Assembly: GCF_022808175.1 (NCBI RefSeq)
Contig: NZ_JALGBX010000004.1
Span: 269,446-333,445 of the forward strand
Direction of reading: 5' to 3'
Length of the DNA stretch: 64,000 nt
Source: Streptomyces sp. AP-93
GTDB lineage: Bacteria; Actinomycetota; Actinomycetes; Streptomycetales; Streptomycetaceae
Shown: positions 15,951-23,437 of the stretch, piece after piece
Layout: every line of letters starts with the position of its first letter
Position numbering within the stretch: the stretch's first letter is position 1
Translations under genes and position numbers: made by a program
Notes under the pieces: generated by a model
Database searches by the model: none
What the model was told of the DNA's origin: nothing
What the model saw: only the letters and a program-made list of their open reading frames with translations

Positions 15951-17162
15951 TCAGTTCTCCTCGTCGTGGGTGAAGGGGTCGGACGCCTCGGGCCGCACCT
16001 GCCGCCAGGTGACCATCTCGGTCGTCCTGCCGTCGAGGCGCTGGAACAGCGCGCCGCGGACCCCGCTGTCGCGGATCATGGTCTTGGCGGCGCGCGCGAA
16101 CGCGCCCCGGTCGCCGGCCAGGTGGGCCAGCGAGGCGTACGCCTCGTCGATGGCGAGCTCGCGGAGCGCGGCCTCGGTCTCCAGGCGTTCGATCACCGAG
16201 CGCACCCAGTGGTCGAACTCGTCGGGCACCTGCTCCAGCAGTGCGTCGAGCGGCTTGCCGCCCGAGGCCTCGATGTCGGCGACGGTGCAGTTCAGGCCCT
16301 GGGCGAGCTGCTTGAGGGGCAGGCCGGCGAACCGCTGGATGCCGTGGCCGCGCCAGATGTCCCGCTCGGTCACACCGGTGAGCACCTTGTGGAGGCGTAC
16401 GTACTCGGCGATCTTGGCCTTGGCGCGAACGCCCGAGGCGAAGCGCAGGACGAAGCCCTCCGCGTCGGTGCCGGTCGCGGCGGCGCCGCCCGGCAGCGTG
16501 CTGGACCCGGTCAGCGCGAGCAGCTCGCCCAGCGGCATGGCGGGCCACACGGTGACCACGGAGCCGATGCCCTCCCAGTGCGCGGCGGCTTCGGCGAGCG
16601 GCACCTCGGCGCCGTCCGCTCCGTACGCGGCGAGCAGGACCAGGTCGCGGCGGTCCCCGTAGTCCACGACGATGCGGTTCTGCGGGTACAGGATCTCCGC
16701 GAGGTAGGTGGTGCCGGGGACCAGCGCGGAGGTGCCCCGTCCGTCGAGTCGGCGCTGCGCCCAGACGGCCTGGGTGCTGGTGAAGGAACCCCTGGATGCC
16801 GCCCGCCACTTCCCCGCGTAGTGGAAGAGGACCCCGAGACTGCCGTCGACCTTGTCGTAGACCTCGAACGGCTCGTCGGGCAGGGCCGGTGCGTACGGCC
16901 GGCCCGACTCGTGCTCGCCGACGTTGAAGAACTTCGGCAGCGGCAGCGCGACGACCTCGCCGGTGACGTCGTCGGCGACGAGTCCGCGGCAGATCGTGGT
17001 GACCTGGTTCCAGACCTGCTCGTACTGGGCGGTCCGGGTGTAGCTGTAGAGGGACAGCGGCAGCTCGGGGTGGGCCTTGCGGGCCACGTACCCGGCGTCG
17101 ATGGCCTCGGTCAGCGCCTGTGCGGGCATCAGGTCGTGCAGAGTCAGGCGGTCCTGGCTCAT
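15951..17162 (-). CDS. ATP-dependent RNA ligase (T4 Rnl1-like)
   Basis: A 403-residue nucleotidyltransferase that seals RNA nicks or ends. Visible motifs: RGLVADDVTGEVVALPLPKF and FNVGEHE before motif I, as in the T4 Rnl1 group; motif I YDKVDGSLG with the adenylated lysine at K104; motif III-type TTYLAEILYPQNRIVV; motif IV EGFVLRF; motif V RAKAKIAEYVRLH with the KxK lysines. The C-terminal ~140 residues are helical. It is the first gene of a pair with the Pnkp-like gene 4 bp downstream. Together they match the phage T4 tRNA-repair pair (Pnkp plus Rnl1) that reverses anticodon cleavage. The biological target here is unknown: stress, toxin or phage-induced tRNA breaks are candidates. Confidence 0.88.
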   Translation of the reverse strand: MSQDRLTLHDLMPAQALTEAIDAGYVARKAHPELPLSLYSYTRTAQYEQVWNQVTTICRGLVADDVTGEVVALPLPKFFNVGEHESGRPYAPALPDEPFEVYDKVDGSLGVLFHYAGKWRAASRGSFTSTQAVWAQRRLDGRGTSALVPGTTYLAEILYPQNRIVVDYGDRRDLVLLAAYGADGAEVPLAEAAAHWEGIGSVVTVWPAMPLGELLALTGSSTLPGGAAATGTDAEGFVLRFASGVRAKAKIAEYVRLHKVLTGVTERDIWRGHGIQRFAGLPLKQLAQGLNCTVADIEASGGKPLDALLEQVPDEFDHWVRSVIERLETEAALRELAIDEAYASLAHLAGDRGAFARAAKTMIRDSGVRGALFQRLDGRTTEMVTWRQVRPEASDPFTHDEEN

Positions 17163-17234
17163 GGGGTTCCTCCCGGTTCGAGAAACCCTATTCTCGGGTG
17201 CGGGAGGCCCTGGCCGAAACCGAATATCGGCTCG

Positions 17235-17939
17235 TCAGGGCAGGTCCAACGTCCCGTTCGGGCCCGCGCCGCCCACCCGGTTGATGTCGCGGGGCCGCAG
17301 GATCCGCTGGGTGCCGGCGACGGCGGGCCCGGCCGCGGCGACGGCGATCATGGCGCGGCCGATCGCCCGGGTCGTGGTCACGAGGTGGGGGGCGAAGCGC
17401 CGCAGGACCGGGAAGAGCGGCGCGGTGACGGCGTACCCGGCGCGGTAGAGCGGGGTCTTGGAGGGAATGCCGCGGTCCGGCTGCACGATCCCCGGCCGGA
17501 ACATGTACGCCTCGAAGGGGAGCTTCAGCAGGTCGTTCTCGGTCTCGCCCTTGACCCGGGCCCACATGGAGCGGCCGCTCTCGGTGCTGTCGGTGCCCTC
17601 GCCGGAGACGTAGGCGAAGGTCAGCCGCGGGTTGGCGGCGGCGAGGGGACGGGCGGCGGCGAGCGTCAGATCGTAGGTGATCCGCCGGTACTCCTCCTCC
17701 TTCATGCGGAAGGAGGAGATGCCGAGGCAGAAGAAGCAGGCGTCGTACGAGGCCAGGTCCAGGCCGGGCACCGACAGGTCGGTCGGATCGGCCCGGACGA
17801 GCTCGCTCAGTTTGGGGTGGGTGACGGCGAGGGGGCTGCGGCCGATGGCGAGGACGCTTTCGACGGAGTCGTCGCGCAGGCACTCGCGCAGCACGCCCCG
17901 GCCGATCATGCCGGTCGCGCCGAAGAGGATGACGTTCAC
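17235..17939 (-). CDS. NAD(P)-binding Rossmann-fold epimerase-like protein
   Basis: A 234-residue protein of the short-chain 'atypical' type. The N-terminal MNVILFGATGMIGRGVLREC carries the GxxGxxG dinucleotide loop. It is followed by VESVLAIGRSPLAVTHPKL, the central YDACFFCLGISSFRMKEEEY, FAYVSGEGTDSTESGRSMWA and the KGETEND segment (a Y/S-xxx-K-like position with lysine). The pattern matches HTATIP2/YbjT-like oxidoreductase relatives in soil actinobacteria. The reaction is not known. It precedes the RNA ligase gene on the same strand by 72 bp and follows the VOC gene with a 28-bp gap, so it could share a transcript with the latter. Confidence 0.8.
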   Translation of the reverse strand: MNVILFGATGMIGRGVLRECLRDDSVESVLAIGRSPLAVTHPKLSELVRADPTDLSVPGLDLASYDACFFCLGISSFRMKEEEYRRITYDLTLAAARPLAAANPRLTFAYVSGEGTDSTESGRSMWARVKGETENDLLKLPFEAYMFRPGIVQPDRGIPSKTPLYRAGYAVTAPLFPVLRRFAPHLVTTTRAIGRAMIAVAAAGPAVAGTQRILRPRDINRVGGAGPNGTLDLP

Positions 17940-17967
17940 GGGTCCACCCTAGGACGTGTCTTTCGGC

Positions 17968-18402
17968 TCAGTGGGAGACGCACAGTTCGTTGCCCTCGGG
18001 GTCGGCGAGGGTGGTCCAGGTGGAGGGGCCCTGGCTGCCTTCGTGCAGGTGCACCGCCCCCTTGGAGAGGAGCCGCTCGACCAGGGCCCGCGGGTCGTCC
18101 TCGCCGGTGCGGACGTCCAGGTGGACGCGGTTCTTGACGGTCTTGGGCTCCTCGATGAACTGGAAGAGGATGCGGGGCGCCCGCTCGAGACCCGCGGGGT
18201 GGCGGATCCCCTGACCCGTCTTCCAGACGAGGACACCCTGGTGGGTGGTGGTGTCCTCCTCGGTCGCCCGCCCGGCGGCGACCATCTCGCGGATGAACTG
18301 CTCGTCGCTGGGCTCGACGTCCCACCCGAGGGCCTCGGCCCACCAGTCGGCGAGGGCGTGCGGCGAGGCGGAGTCCACGGTGATCTGAAACGTGTAAGCC
18401 AT
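17968..18402 (-). CDS. VOC-superfamily (glyoxalase-like) protein
   Basis: A 144-residue protein with the vicinal-oxygen-chelate fold: two beta-alpha-beta-beta-beta units. The first begins YTFQITVDSASPHALADWWA and includes GWDVEPSDE. The second begins KNRVHLDVRTGEDDPRALVE and ends TTLADPEGNELCVSH, the closing strand typical of actinobacterial glyoxalase/bleomycin-resistance-like proteins. The metal positions (H in RVHLD, E in GNELCV) fit the family. It may bind a small molecule or metal; no substrate can be assigned. Its ATG faces a 335-bp gap before the divergent YoaK-family gene. Confidence 0.85.
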   Translation of the reverse strand: MAYTFQITVDSASPHALADWWAEALGWDVEPSDEQFIREMVAAGRATEEDTTTHQGVLVWKTGQGIRHPAGLERAPRILFQFIEEPKTVKNRVHLDVRTGEDDPRALVERLLSKGAVHLHEGSQGPSTWTTLADPEGNELCVSH

Positions 18403-18737
18403 GCGGCGACCCTACCCGCGACGCTCCCGGCATCCGCGGCAGGAACGCCGTCGGGTGGGAGCCCGACGGGAACTTCCCTGCCGGGGCCCCCGGTTCGGGA
18501 ACCGGCCGTCTGACGCGCGCCGGACGGCGGCCCGCCGCGGCCCGTCCCGTCCACGCCCGCCCGCCCGTGACAGCCGGGGGCCCACCGGGAGCCCACCGGG
18601 GCCCTGCGGGTCGCGCCTCCTCACGTAGGCCCGGCATCGCTAGCATTTCCGGGGACGATGCCCCCTTCCGCTCCCCCTTCCCGGGTGCGCCGAGCCGCCC
18701 GTCGCGGACCGGCCCGCGCGATGACCAGAGGTACCCC
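18403..18737. other. Divergent intergenic region VOC / YoaK
   Basis: No gene is seen in these 335 bp. The right part holds a -10-like TAGCAT (18641-18646) without a clear -35, suited to the rightward gene. AGAGG at 18726-18730 is the ribosome site of that gene. The remainder is uniformly G+C-rich, without strong symmetry. Confidence 0.4.
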
Positions 18738-19451
18738 ATGGCCTCCACCCCACCCCGGCGACGCGGGATCCTGCGTCCCCTGGCCGCGCGGCTGTTCCCG
18801 CCGGAGGCGGCCGGCGCGGAGTCTCCCCACGGGGTGCTGCCGCCGCTGCTGATCGTCCTCACCTTCGTCAGCGGTGTGGTCGACGCGGTGAGCTACCTGG
18901 GCCTCGGTCACGTCTTCGTGGCCAATATGACGGGCAACGTGGTCTTCCTCGGCTTCGCGATCGCCGGGGACCGGTCCCTGTCCGCCCCGGACTCCCTGCT
19001 GGCCGTCGGCGCCTTCCTGGCCGGGGCGGCGGCCGCCGGGCGGCTGCGGCGGACCACCGGGGCGGCCAGGATGTTCGCGCCGCTGGTGGCGGTGCAGACG
19101 GCCCTGGTGGGCGGGGCGCTCGCCCTGACCGCGCTCGGCGCCGGGCCTCCGGGCGTCATCGCCCTGCTCGCCCTCGGCATGGGCCTGCAGAACGCCGTCG
19201 TGCACCGGCTCGCCGTCCCCGATCTGACCACCACCGTCGTCACCAGGGCGCTGACCGGCCTGGCGGCCGATCCGTGGGGGCCGGGGCCGCTACGCCGCCT
19301 CGTGACGGTCGTGGCCCTGCTGCTCGGAGCCCTCACCGGCGGTGTGCTGACACTGCGTCATGATCCGGTGTGGGCACTGGCCTTGGCCGTGGGTCTACTG
19401 GGCTGCGTAGCCCTCTCCCCGGGGCGGGACGGCGCCGGGCGGCGGCCGTAG
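18738..19451 (+). CDS. YoaK/DUF1275 family membrane protein
   Basis: A 237-residue membrane protein with six hydrophobic segments. The family signature is plain: LTFVSGVVDAVSYLGLGHVF and VANMTGNVVFLGFAIAG in helices 1-2, then ALGMGLQNAVVHRLAVPDLT followed by TTVVTRALTGLA in the centre, which is the YoaK Q-N-A...P-D-L-x-T-T-V block. A basic N-terminus (TPPRRRGILRPLAARLF) precedes the first helix. Function is unknown in this family; a transport or channel role has been suggested but not shown. The ATG is chosen for AGAGG six bases upstream. The gene is followed by a 430-bp repeat-bearing gap and a convergent TDT-family gene. Confidence 0.85.
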   Translation: MASTPPRRRGILRPLAARLFPPEAAGAESPHGVLPPLLIVLTFVSGVVDAVSYLGLGHVFVANMTGNVVFLGFAIAGDRSLSAPDSLLAVGAFLAGAAAAGRLRRTTGAARMFAPLVAVQTALVGGALALTALGAGPPGVIALLALGMGLQNAVVHRLAVPDLTTTVVTRALTGLAADPWGPGPLRRLVTVVALLLGALTGGVLTLRHDPVWALALAVGLLGCVALSPGRDGAGRRP

Positions 19452-19687
19452 GGGCCGGACTCGCCTTGCCGGTGCGCGCCGGCCGCCGGGTACGTCGGGC
19501 TCGGAAAGCACCATCCGCGGCACGCGTGTTCAGCCATCCGCCGGGCCCGTACGCCTTCCCGGCCGTGCGCGGCGGTATTCCCGGTGGCGGCGACACCGAG
19601 GCGCCTTTCGGCGTCGGACTGGCGGCAGCGGCACTTCGCCTCCGGCCTTTCGACTCCGGCCTTTCGGCGGCTCCTTCTCGGTGGCAG

Positions 19688-19770
19688 CGTTTCCCGGGCG
19701 GCGTTCCCCGGGCGACGTTTCCCGGGCGAAGGTTTCCGGGGTGGCGTTTCCGCAGCGTCATTCCGGTCGG
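19688..19770. repeat. Tandem 14-bp repeats in convergent intergenic gap
   Basis: Three near-identical 14-bp units (CGTTTCCCGGGCGG, CGTTCCCCGGGCGA, CGTTTCCCGGGCGA) run from 19688 to 19729, followed by three decayed copies to about 19770. They lie in the 430-bp gap (19452-19880) between the convergent YoaK and TDT-family genes, where no coding frame is convincing. A pyrimidine-rich tract (runs of C and CT, about 19795-19850) follows. The CCCGGG cores are self-complementary, so transcripts from either side could fold here. Confidence 0.6.
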
Positions 19771-19880
19771 CCATTTCGATCCGCTCCCGCCCTGGCTCCC
19801 CCTCCCCGCCCCCCTCCTCTCCCCGCCCCCCTTCCTCTCCCCGCCCGTCGGGAACACGGCCGGAGCCGCCGCCCGCCCGC

Positions 19881-20846
19881 TCACTTCCGCGGCCGGGCCC
19901 GCCCGCGCTCCACGAGGAACGCCACGAAGGTCAGCACCCACGCCCCGACCGCCACCCAGAGCAGCACCGCGCCGAGGGGCCGCAGCCACGCCACCCCGGT
20001 CGGTGCGGCCGCCGACAGGCAGGCGGTCGCCGTCATGCCGAGCGGGAAGACGCTCGACCAGCGCCGGATGTCGTAGCGGGGGCGAGGCCGGACCGCCTCG
20101 GCGGCGAGGAGCACGGCGTACCAGGCCAGGGAGAGGCCGAGGGCCGCCAGGGTGACGGTACGCAGCCCCGCGTGCGCCCATCCCGTCCACAGCGGTGACG
20201 CCGTGAGCCCGGATCCCGCGAGGGCGGTGATGGACAGCGCCCCGCCGGCCACCCAGTGGTCGCCCGCGCCGGAGACGACCTGCCGGAAGTCGAAGCGCAC
20301 GAGCGCCTCGACGTAGAGCAGCAGCCCCAGGCAGAAGGCGGCCAGTGCGGCCCGGCCGAGCCAGTCGTGGCCGGTGGCGGCGGCCAGGGTGCCCGCCAGG
20401 ACGGCGAGCCCCTGGGTGGCCACGCAGACGAGGAACGCCGCACCGGGCATCCGGTAGCCCCAGTGCCGCAGTACGGCGACCATCAGCCCCGGCCAGAGCG
20501 CGGCGGCCAGCGCCAGCAGGCCGAGGGCCACGGGCTGCCATCCGAGGAGGGAGAGCCTGGTGCCGAGCACGGTCGTGGCGGCCACGGCGGTGAGGGCCGC
20601 CGGGGTGTCCGCCTCGGCGCGGAACCGGCGCCGGTCACCCAGGAGCCGGGCGGCGAAGTCGGCGGCGAGGACGAGCCACAGCGCGGCGGAGACGGCCAGG
20701 GCGGCGATCGACAGCGCGTCCCGGCCGATCAGGTGCAGGCCGGCCGAGATGATCCCGGCCGCCATGACGGCGGCGCCGGCGGCCGGCGACAGCTCGGCCC
20801 ACCACCGGGCACCCGCAAGGAATCGCACCCTGCCAAGGGACACCAC
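19881..20846 (-). CDS. TDT-family (tellurite-resistance/dicarboxylate/SLAC1-like) membrane protein
   Basis: A 321-residue membrane protein with about ten hydrophobic segments. The opening ELSPAAGAAVMAAGIISAGL matches the 'FAxVMATGIVS' signature of TehA/Mae1/SLAC1-type transporters. Later segments such as ATGHDWLGRAALAAFCLGLL and RWSSVFPLGMTATACLSAAA (the RWWSVVFPLGM-type block) strengthen this. The family includes dicarboxylate/proton transporters and anion channels, so the transported species cannot be named. The start is uncertain: the chosen GTG lies just before VSLGRVRFLAGARWW; an upstream ATG would add 67 residues translated from A+T-rich promoter-like sequence and is not credible. Divergent from the urease operon. 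Confidence 0.72.
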   Translation of the reverse strand: MVSLGRVRFLAGARWWAELSPAAGAAVMAAGIISAGLHLIGRDALSIAALAVSAALWLVLAADFAARLLGDRRRFRAEADTPAALTAVAATTVLGTRLSLLGWQPVALGLLALAAALWPGLMVAVLRHWGYRMPGAAFLVCVATQGLAVLAGTLAAATGHDWLGRAALAAFCLGLLLYVEALVRFDFRQVVSGAGDHWVAGGALSITALAGSGLTASPLWTGWAHAGLRTVTLAALGLSLAWYAVLLAAEAVRPRPRYDIRRWSSVFPLGMTATACLSAAAPTGVAWLRPLGAVLLWVAVGAWVLTFVAFLVERGRARPRK

Positions 20847-20933
20847 CGCACCGGATCCGGCCGCATCGGCGCGCCATCGCGGTGCCGGCGATGACCCTTC
20901 CGGGCGTGGCGGACAATCCCCCTTCCCCCCGCC

Positions 20934-20961
20934 ATTCGATATTCGAGATTCGAGATTCGAT
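20934..20961. repeat. Four tandem ATTCGAN heptamers upstream of urease operon
   Basis: ATTCGAT, ATTCGAG, ATTCGAG and ATTCGAT follow each other without gaps. The stretch is strikingly A+T-rich for this genome and sits in the 308-bp gap between the divergent TDT-family and urea-transporter genes, so it may be a regulator binding array or a promoter-proximal bent segment. Confidence 0.6.
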
Positions 20962-20973
20962 TTTCCGATCGTA

Positions 20974-20989
20974 TTTCCGTCCACGGAAA
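20974..20989. promoter_or_regulatory. Palindrome TTTCCGT-cc-ACGGAAA upstream of urease operon
   Basis: A perfect 7-bp inverted repeat with a 2-bp centre, directly after the heptamer array and about 165 bp before the urea-transporter start. Candidate binding site for a nitrogen or metal regulator. The typical GlnR pattern GTnAC-n6-GAAAC is not matched: a GAAAC is present at 20986-20990 but no GTnAC partner is correctly spaced. Confidence 0.4.
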
Positions 20990-21112
20990 CGGGAATGACG
21001 AACACATTTATGACAACCCGGCCGCCTTTCCGCGCTTCCCCCGACACGCCGATTTCCAGGCGGAATTACTCTGATCACCGATACTGTCATCGTCAACGCA
21101 CCGCCGATTCAC

Positions 21113-21138
21113 GGGCCCTTCAGGGCCCTCTCTTTTTG
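21113..21138 (+). terminator. Hairpin plus T-tract in the leader of the urea/urease operon (attenuator-like)
   Basis: GGGCCC (21113-21118), loop TTCA, GGGCCC (21123-21128), then TCTCTTTTTG. This is the layout of an intrinsic terminator, only about 16 bp before the start codon of the urea transporter, with GGGAGA as ribosome site in between. T-runs are rare in this genome. It could attenuate the operon or end a short upstream transcript. Confidence 0.45.
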
Positions 21139-21154
21139 TACATGGGAGAATGAA

Positions 21155-22126
21155 ATGCAGGCCGCCTTGGCAACGGAGCCCGCACGCCAGGCTCCTCCCG
21201 CCCAACCCGCGAGCTTCATCCAGGAAGTCCTGCGCGGCGTCGCCCAGGTCGATTTGATGCCGAGCGCGATCACGGGGATCTTCTTCCTCGCCGCCCTGGC
21301 CGCCGCCGGCTGGCAGTACGCCCTCTACGCCCTCCTCGGCGCGGTCGTCGGCACCGCCACCGCCTACGCGTTCGGCATCGACCGCGAGATCGTCTCGGCC
21401 GGACTGCGCGGCTTCAACGGCACCCTCGTCTCGCTCGCCTTCGCCGTCTTCCTCGGGTGGGACCACCTGTCCACGCTGCTGCTCGCGATCGGCGGCAGCA
21501 TCACCGTGGTGGTGGTCACCTCGGCGTTGGCGACGATCCTCGGCACCTGGAACATCCCCACCTTCACCGCGCCGTTCTGCATCATCGCGAGCGTCATGAC
21601 CATCGCGGCGCCCAGCTTCTCCCGGGTGTGGCACACCGGCCCCGATCTGGCGGCGCTGCCCGCGGCCGCCGGCGGAACCACCGCGCTGGACTGGGGTCAG
21701 CTCTGGCGCGCCTTCTTCGCCAACGTCGGCCAGATCTTCTTCATGCCGCAGTGGTACGTCGGCCTGATCTTCCTCGCGGGCATCTTCGTGGCCGGCCGGG
21801 TCGCCGGGGTCATGGCCTGCGTCGGCAGCGCCACGGCCATCTTCGTGGCCTGGGCGATGGGTTCACCGGCCGAAGGGGTCTCGCAGGGGCTCATGGGCTA
21901 CAGCAGCGTGCTCGTCGCGATGGCCCTGTGCGGTGTCTTCCTCGTGCGGTCCCACTGGAGCTTCGCGTTCGCCGTCCTGGGCGCCGCGGCGGCGACCGGG
22001 CTCACGGCCGCGATGACCGCCTTCTTCGCCCCGTTCGGCGGCCACACCTTCACCTGGCCGTTCGTCCTGACCACGGTCGTCTTCGTCGCCGCCGTCCCCC
22101 AGATCCCCCGGCTGCAGCGGACCTGA
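21155..22126 (+). CDS. Urea transporter (UT family)
   Basis: A 323-residue membrane protein of the UT/Yut family, a channel-like urea carrier in the cytoplasmic membrane. The two homologous halves each carry the expected motif: GLRGFNGTLVSLAFAVFLGW in the first and GLMGYSSVLVAMALCGVFLV in the second, corresponding to the G-x-x-G-[FY]-N-x-x-L selectivity-filter segments. About ten hydrophobic helices are present. The second motif has Ser-Ser where Asn-Ser is more common. The ATG is supported by GGGAGA six bases upstream. It is the first gene of the urease operon, 85 bp before ureA, which strongly supports urea as substrate. Confidence 0.87.
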   Translation: MQAALATEPARQAPPAQPASFIQEVLRGVAQVDLMPSAITGIFFLAALAAAGWQYALYALLGAVVGTATAYAFGIDREIVSAGLRGFNGTLVSLAFAVFLGWDHLSTLLLAIGGSITVVVVTSALATILGTWNIPTFTAPFCIIASVMTIAAPSFSRVWHTGPDLAALPAAAGGTTALDWGQLWRAFFANVGQIFFMPQWYVGLIFLAGIFVAGRVAGVMACVGSATAIFVAWAMGSPAEGVSQGLMGYSSVLVAMALCGVFLVRSHWSFAFAVLGAAAATGLTAAMTAFFAPFGGHTFTWPFVLTTVVFVAAVPQIPRLQRT

Positions 22127-22211
22127 CACCGCCTCAGCCGAAGCCGCTGCCGTCGCCAACAGCAGTAGTGGCAGCACCTGAACCACCTTGAGAGCCGAAA
22201 GTGAGTGACCG

Positions 22212-22517
22212 ATGAATCTCGCTCCCCGTGAGATGGACAAGCTCTGGATCTACGTCGTGGCCGACCTGGCCCGCAAGCGGCGGGACCGGGGCGTCAAGCT
22301 CAACTACAGCGAGGCCTGCGCCCTGATCAGCGAGGGCATCCTCGAAGGCGCCCGCGACGGCCGGACCGTCGCCGAGTGCATGGAGCTCGGCAAGCAGATC
22401 GTCTCCGCCGCCGACGTCATGAAGGGCGTACGGGAGATGCTTCCGCTGCTCCAGGTCGAGGCCGCCTTCGTGGACGGCACCAAACTCGTCTCCTGCCACG
22501 ACCCCGTCGGCGCCTGA
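22212..22517 (+). CDS. ureA: Urease subunit gamma
   Basis: A 101-residue urease gamma subunit, the usual length (about 100). It starts MNLAPREMDKLWIYVVADLA and contains RDRGVKLNYSEACALISEGI, LEGARDGRTVAECMELGKQI and VREMLPLLQVEAAFVDGTKL, which follow standard UreA from end to end. The subunit helps assemble the (UreABC)3 enzyme hydrolysing urea to ammonia and carbamate. It is separate from ureB, unlike fused UreAB forms, and the CbiX-like gene starts 3 bp after its stop. Confidence 0.96.
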   Translation: MNLAPREMDKLWIYVVADLARKRRDRGVKLNYSEACALISEGILEGARDGRTVAECMELGKQIVSAADVMKGVREMLPLLQVEAAFVDGTKLVSCHDPVGA

Positions 22518-22520
22518 GCG

Positions 22521-23414
22521 GTGGCGGCCATCGCACCCGAACGGCCCGGCCGGGCAACGGAATCGGCGGCTTCCGTCATCTTGGCCGGCGGTCACGAGGG
22601 TGGCGCCGCGGCAGGCGCCGTGCACCCCGGCCGGCCGCTGGCCGAAGCCGTGCGCGCGGCGCTCGCCGCCTCCCCCGAGCCGGTGTGCGTGGTCCCGATG
22701 ACGCTGGGGCGAGACCCCGGGCTGATCGCCGACTGCGCCCGCTCCCTGCGCTGGCTGAGCCGGGAGGAAGGGCCCGGGCGGCTCGCGCTGGCGCCCCCCT
22801 TCGCCACCGTGGACCACCTGACCGCGTGGCTCCGTACCGCCGCCCTCAAGGCGGTGCGCGAGGCGCCCGACACCTCCGCCGTCCTGGTCACCGCACCCGC
22901 CGCGGGTCCCTTCGAGGACGCCGATCTGTTCCGGGTGGCCCGGCTGGTGCGCCAGTACGGGCATCACCGCTGGGTCGAGGTCGCCTTCGACGGCGGCGAC
23001 CCGGACCTGGCGGAGGGCGCGGAGCGCTGCCGCCTCCTCGGCGCCGGCCACATCGGCCTGGTCCGGGCCGCGTTCGCCCCGCCCGCCGGGCTTCCGGCCG
23101 GGGTGTTGGACACCGGTCCGCTGCTGTCGGACGCGGCGATCGCCCAGGTCGTACGGGCCCGCGCGCAGGAGGCGCTGCACCGGCTGGCCCACGGGCAGGA
23201 CGGCGTGGCCGAGGGCCTGGACGCCGAGCACGGGCACGGGTACGCGCACTCCCACGGCCCGGGCGGCGACCACGTCCACGTCCATGACCACGAACACGAC
23301 CACGCGGACCCGGACGCACACCAGGCCCACGCACACGGCCACGCACTCGGCGAGAGCCACCGCCGCGCGGACGGCCAGGGTCACGGCCACCCGCACGGCC
23401 ATTCCCCCCACTGA
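22521..23414 (+). CDS. CbiX/SirB-like protein with His-rich tail inside the urease operon, candidate nickel chaperone
   Basis: A 297-residue protein. Residues about 15-230 resemble the CbiX/SirB chelatase fold: [40 protein letters not shown], the repeat-like [17 protein letters not shown], then [20 protein letters not shown] and [20 protein letters not shown]. One active-site-type His is kept (GGHEGG); the usual His after the second strand (PxxLGxGxH) is replaced (LGRDPG). The last ~63 residues hold 20 His in GHAH/DHVHVH-type runs, as in UreE or HypB tails. The GTG start follows the ureA stop by 3 bp and ureB comes 23 bp later. The operon has no ureE. The fold suggests metal-chelatase ancestry, and the position suggests nickel storage or delivery to urease; that function is inferred. 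Confidence 0.72.
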   Translation: MAAIAPERPGRATESAASVILAGGHEGGAAAGAVHPGRPLAEAVRAALAASPEPVCVVPMTLGRDPGLIADCARSLRWLSREEGPGRLALAPPFATVDHLTAWLRTAALKAVREAPDTSAVLVTAPAAGPFEDADLFRVARLVRQYGHHRWVEVAFDGGDPDLAEGAERCRLLGAGHIGLVRAAFAPPAGLPAGVLDTGPLLSDAAIAQVVRARAQEALHRLAHGQDGVAEGLDAEHGHGYAHSHGPGGDHVHVHDHEHDHADPDAHQAHAHGHALGESHRRADGQGHGHPHGHSPH

Positions 23415-23437
23415 TCCGAAGGAAGGGAAGTACCACC

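Noticed and set aside
18567..18737. Longer N-terminus for the YoaK-family protein
   Set aside because: The upstream in-frame extension has Pro/Ala/Arg composition; AGAGG and family similarity both favour the ATG at 18738.
20971..21000. GlnR box upstream of the urease operon
   Set aside because: A GAAAC half is present but no GTnAC lies 6 bp before or after it, so the standard pattern is not met.
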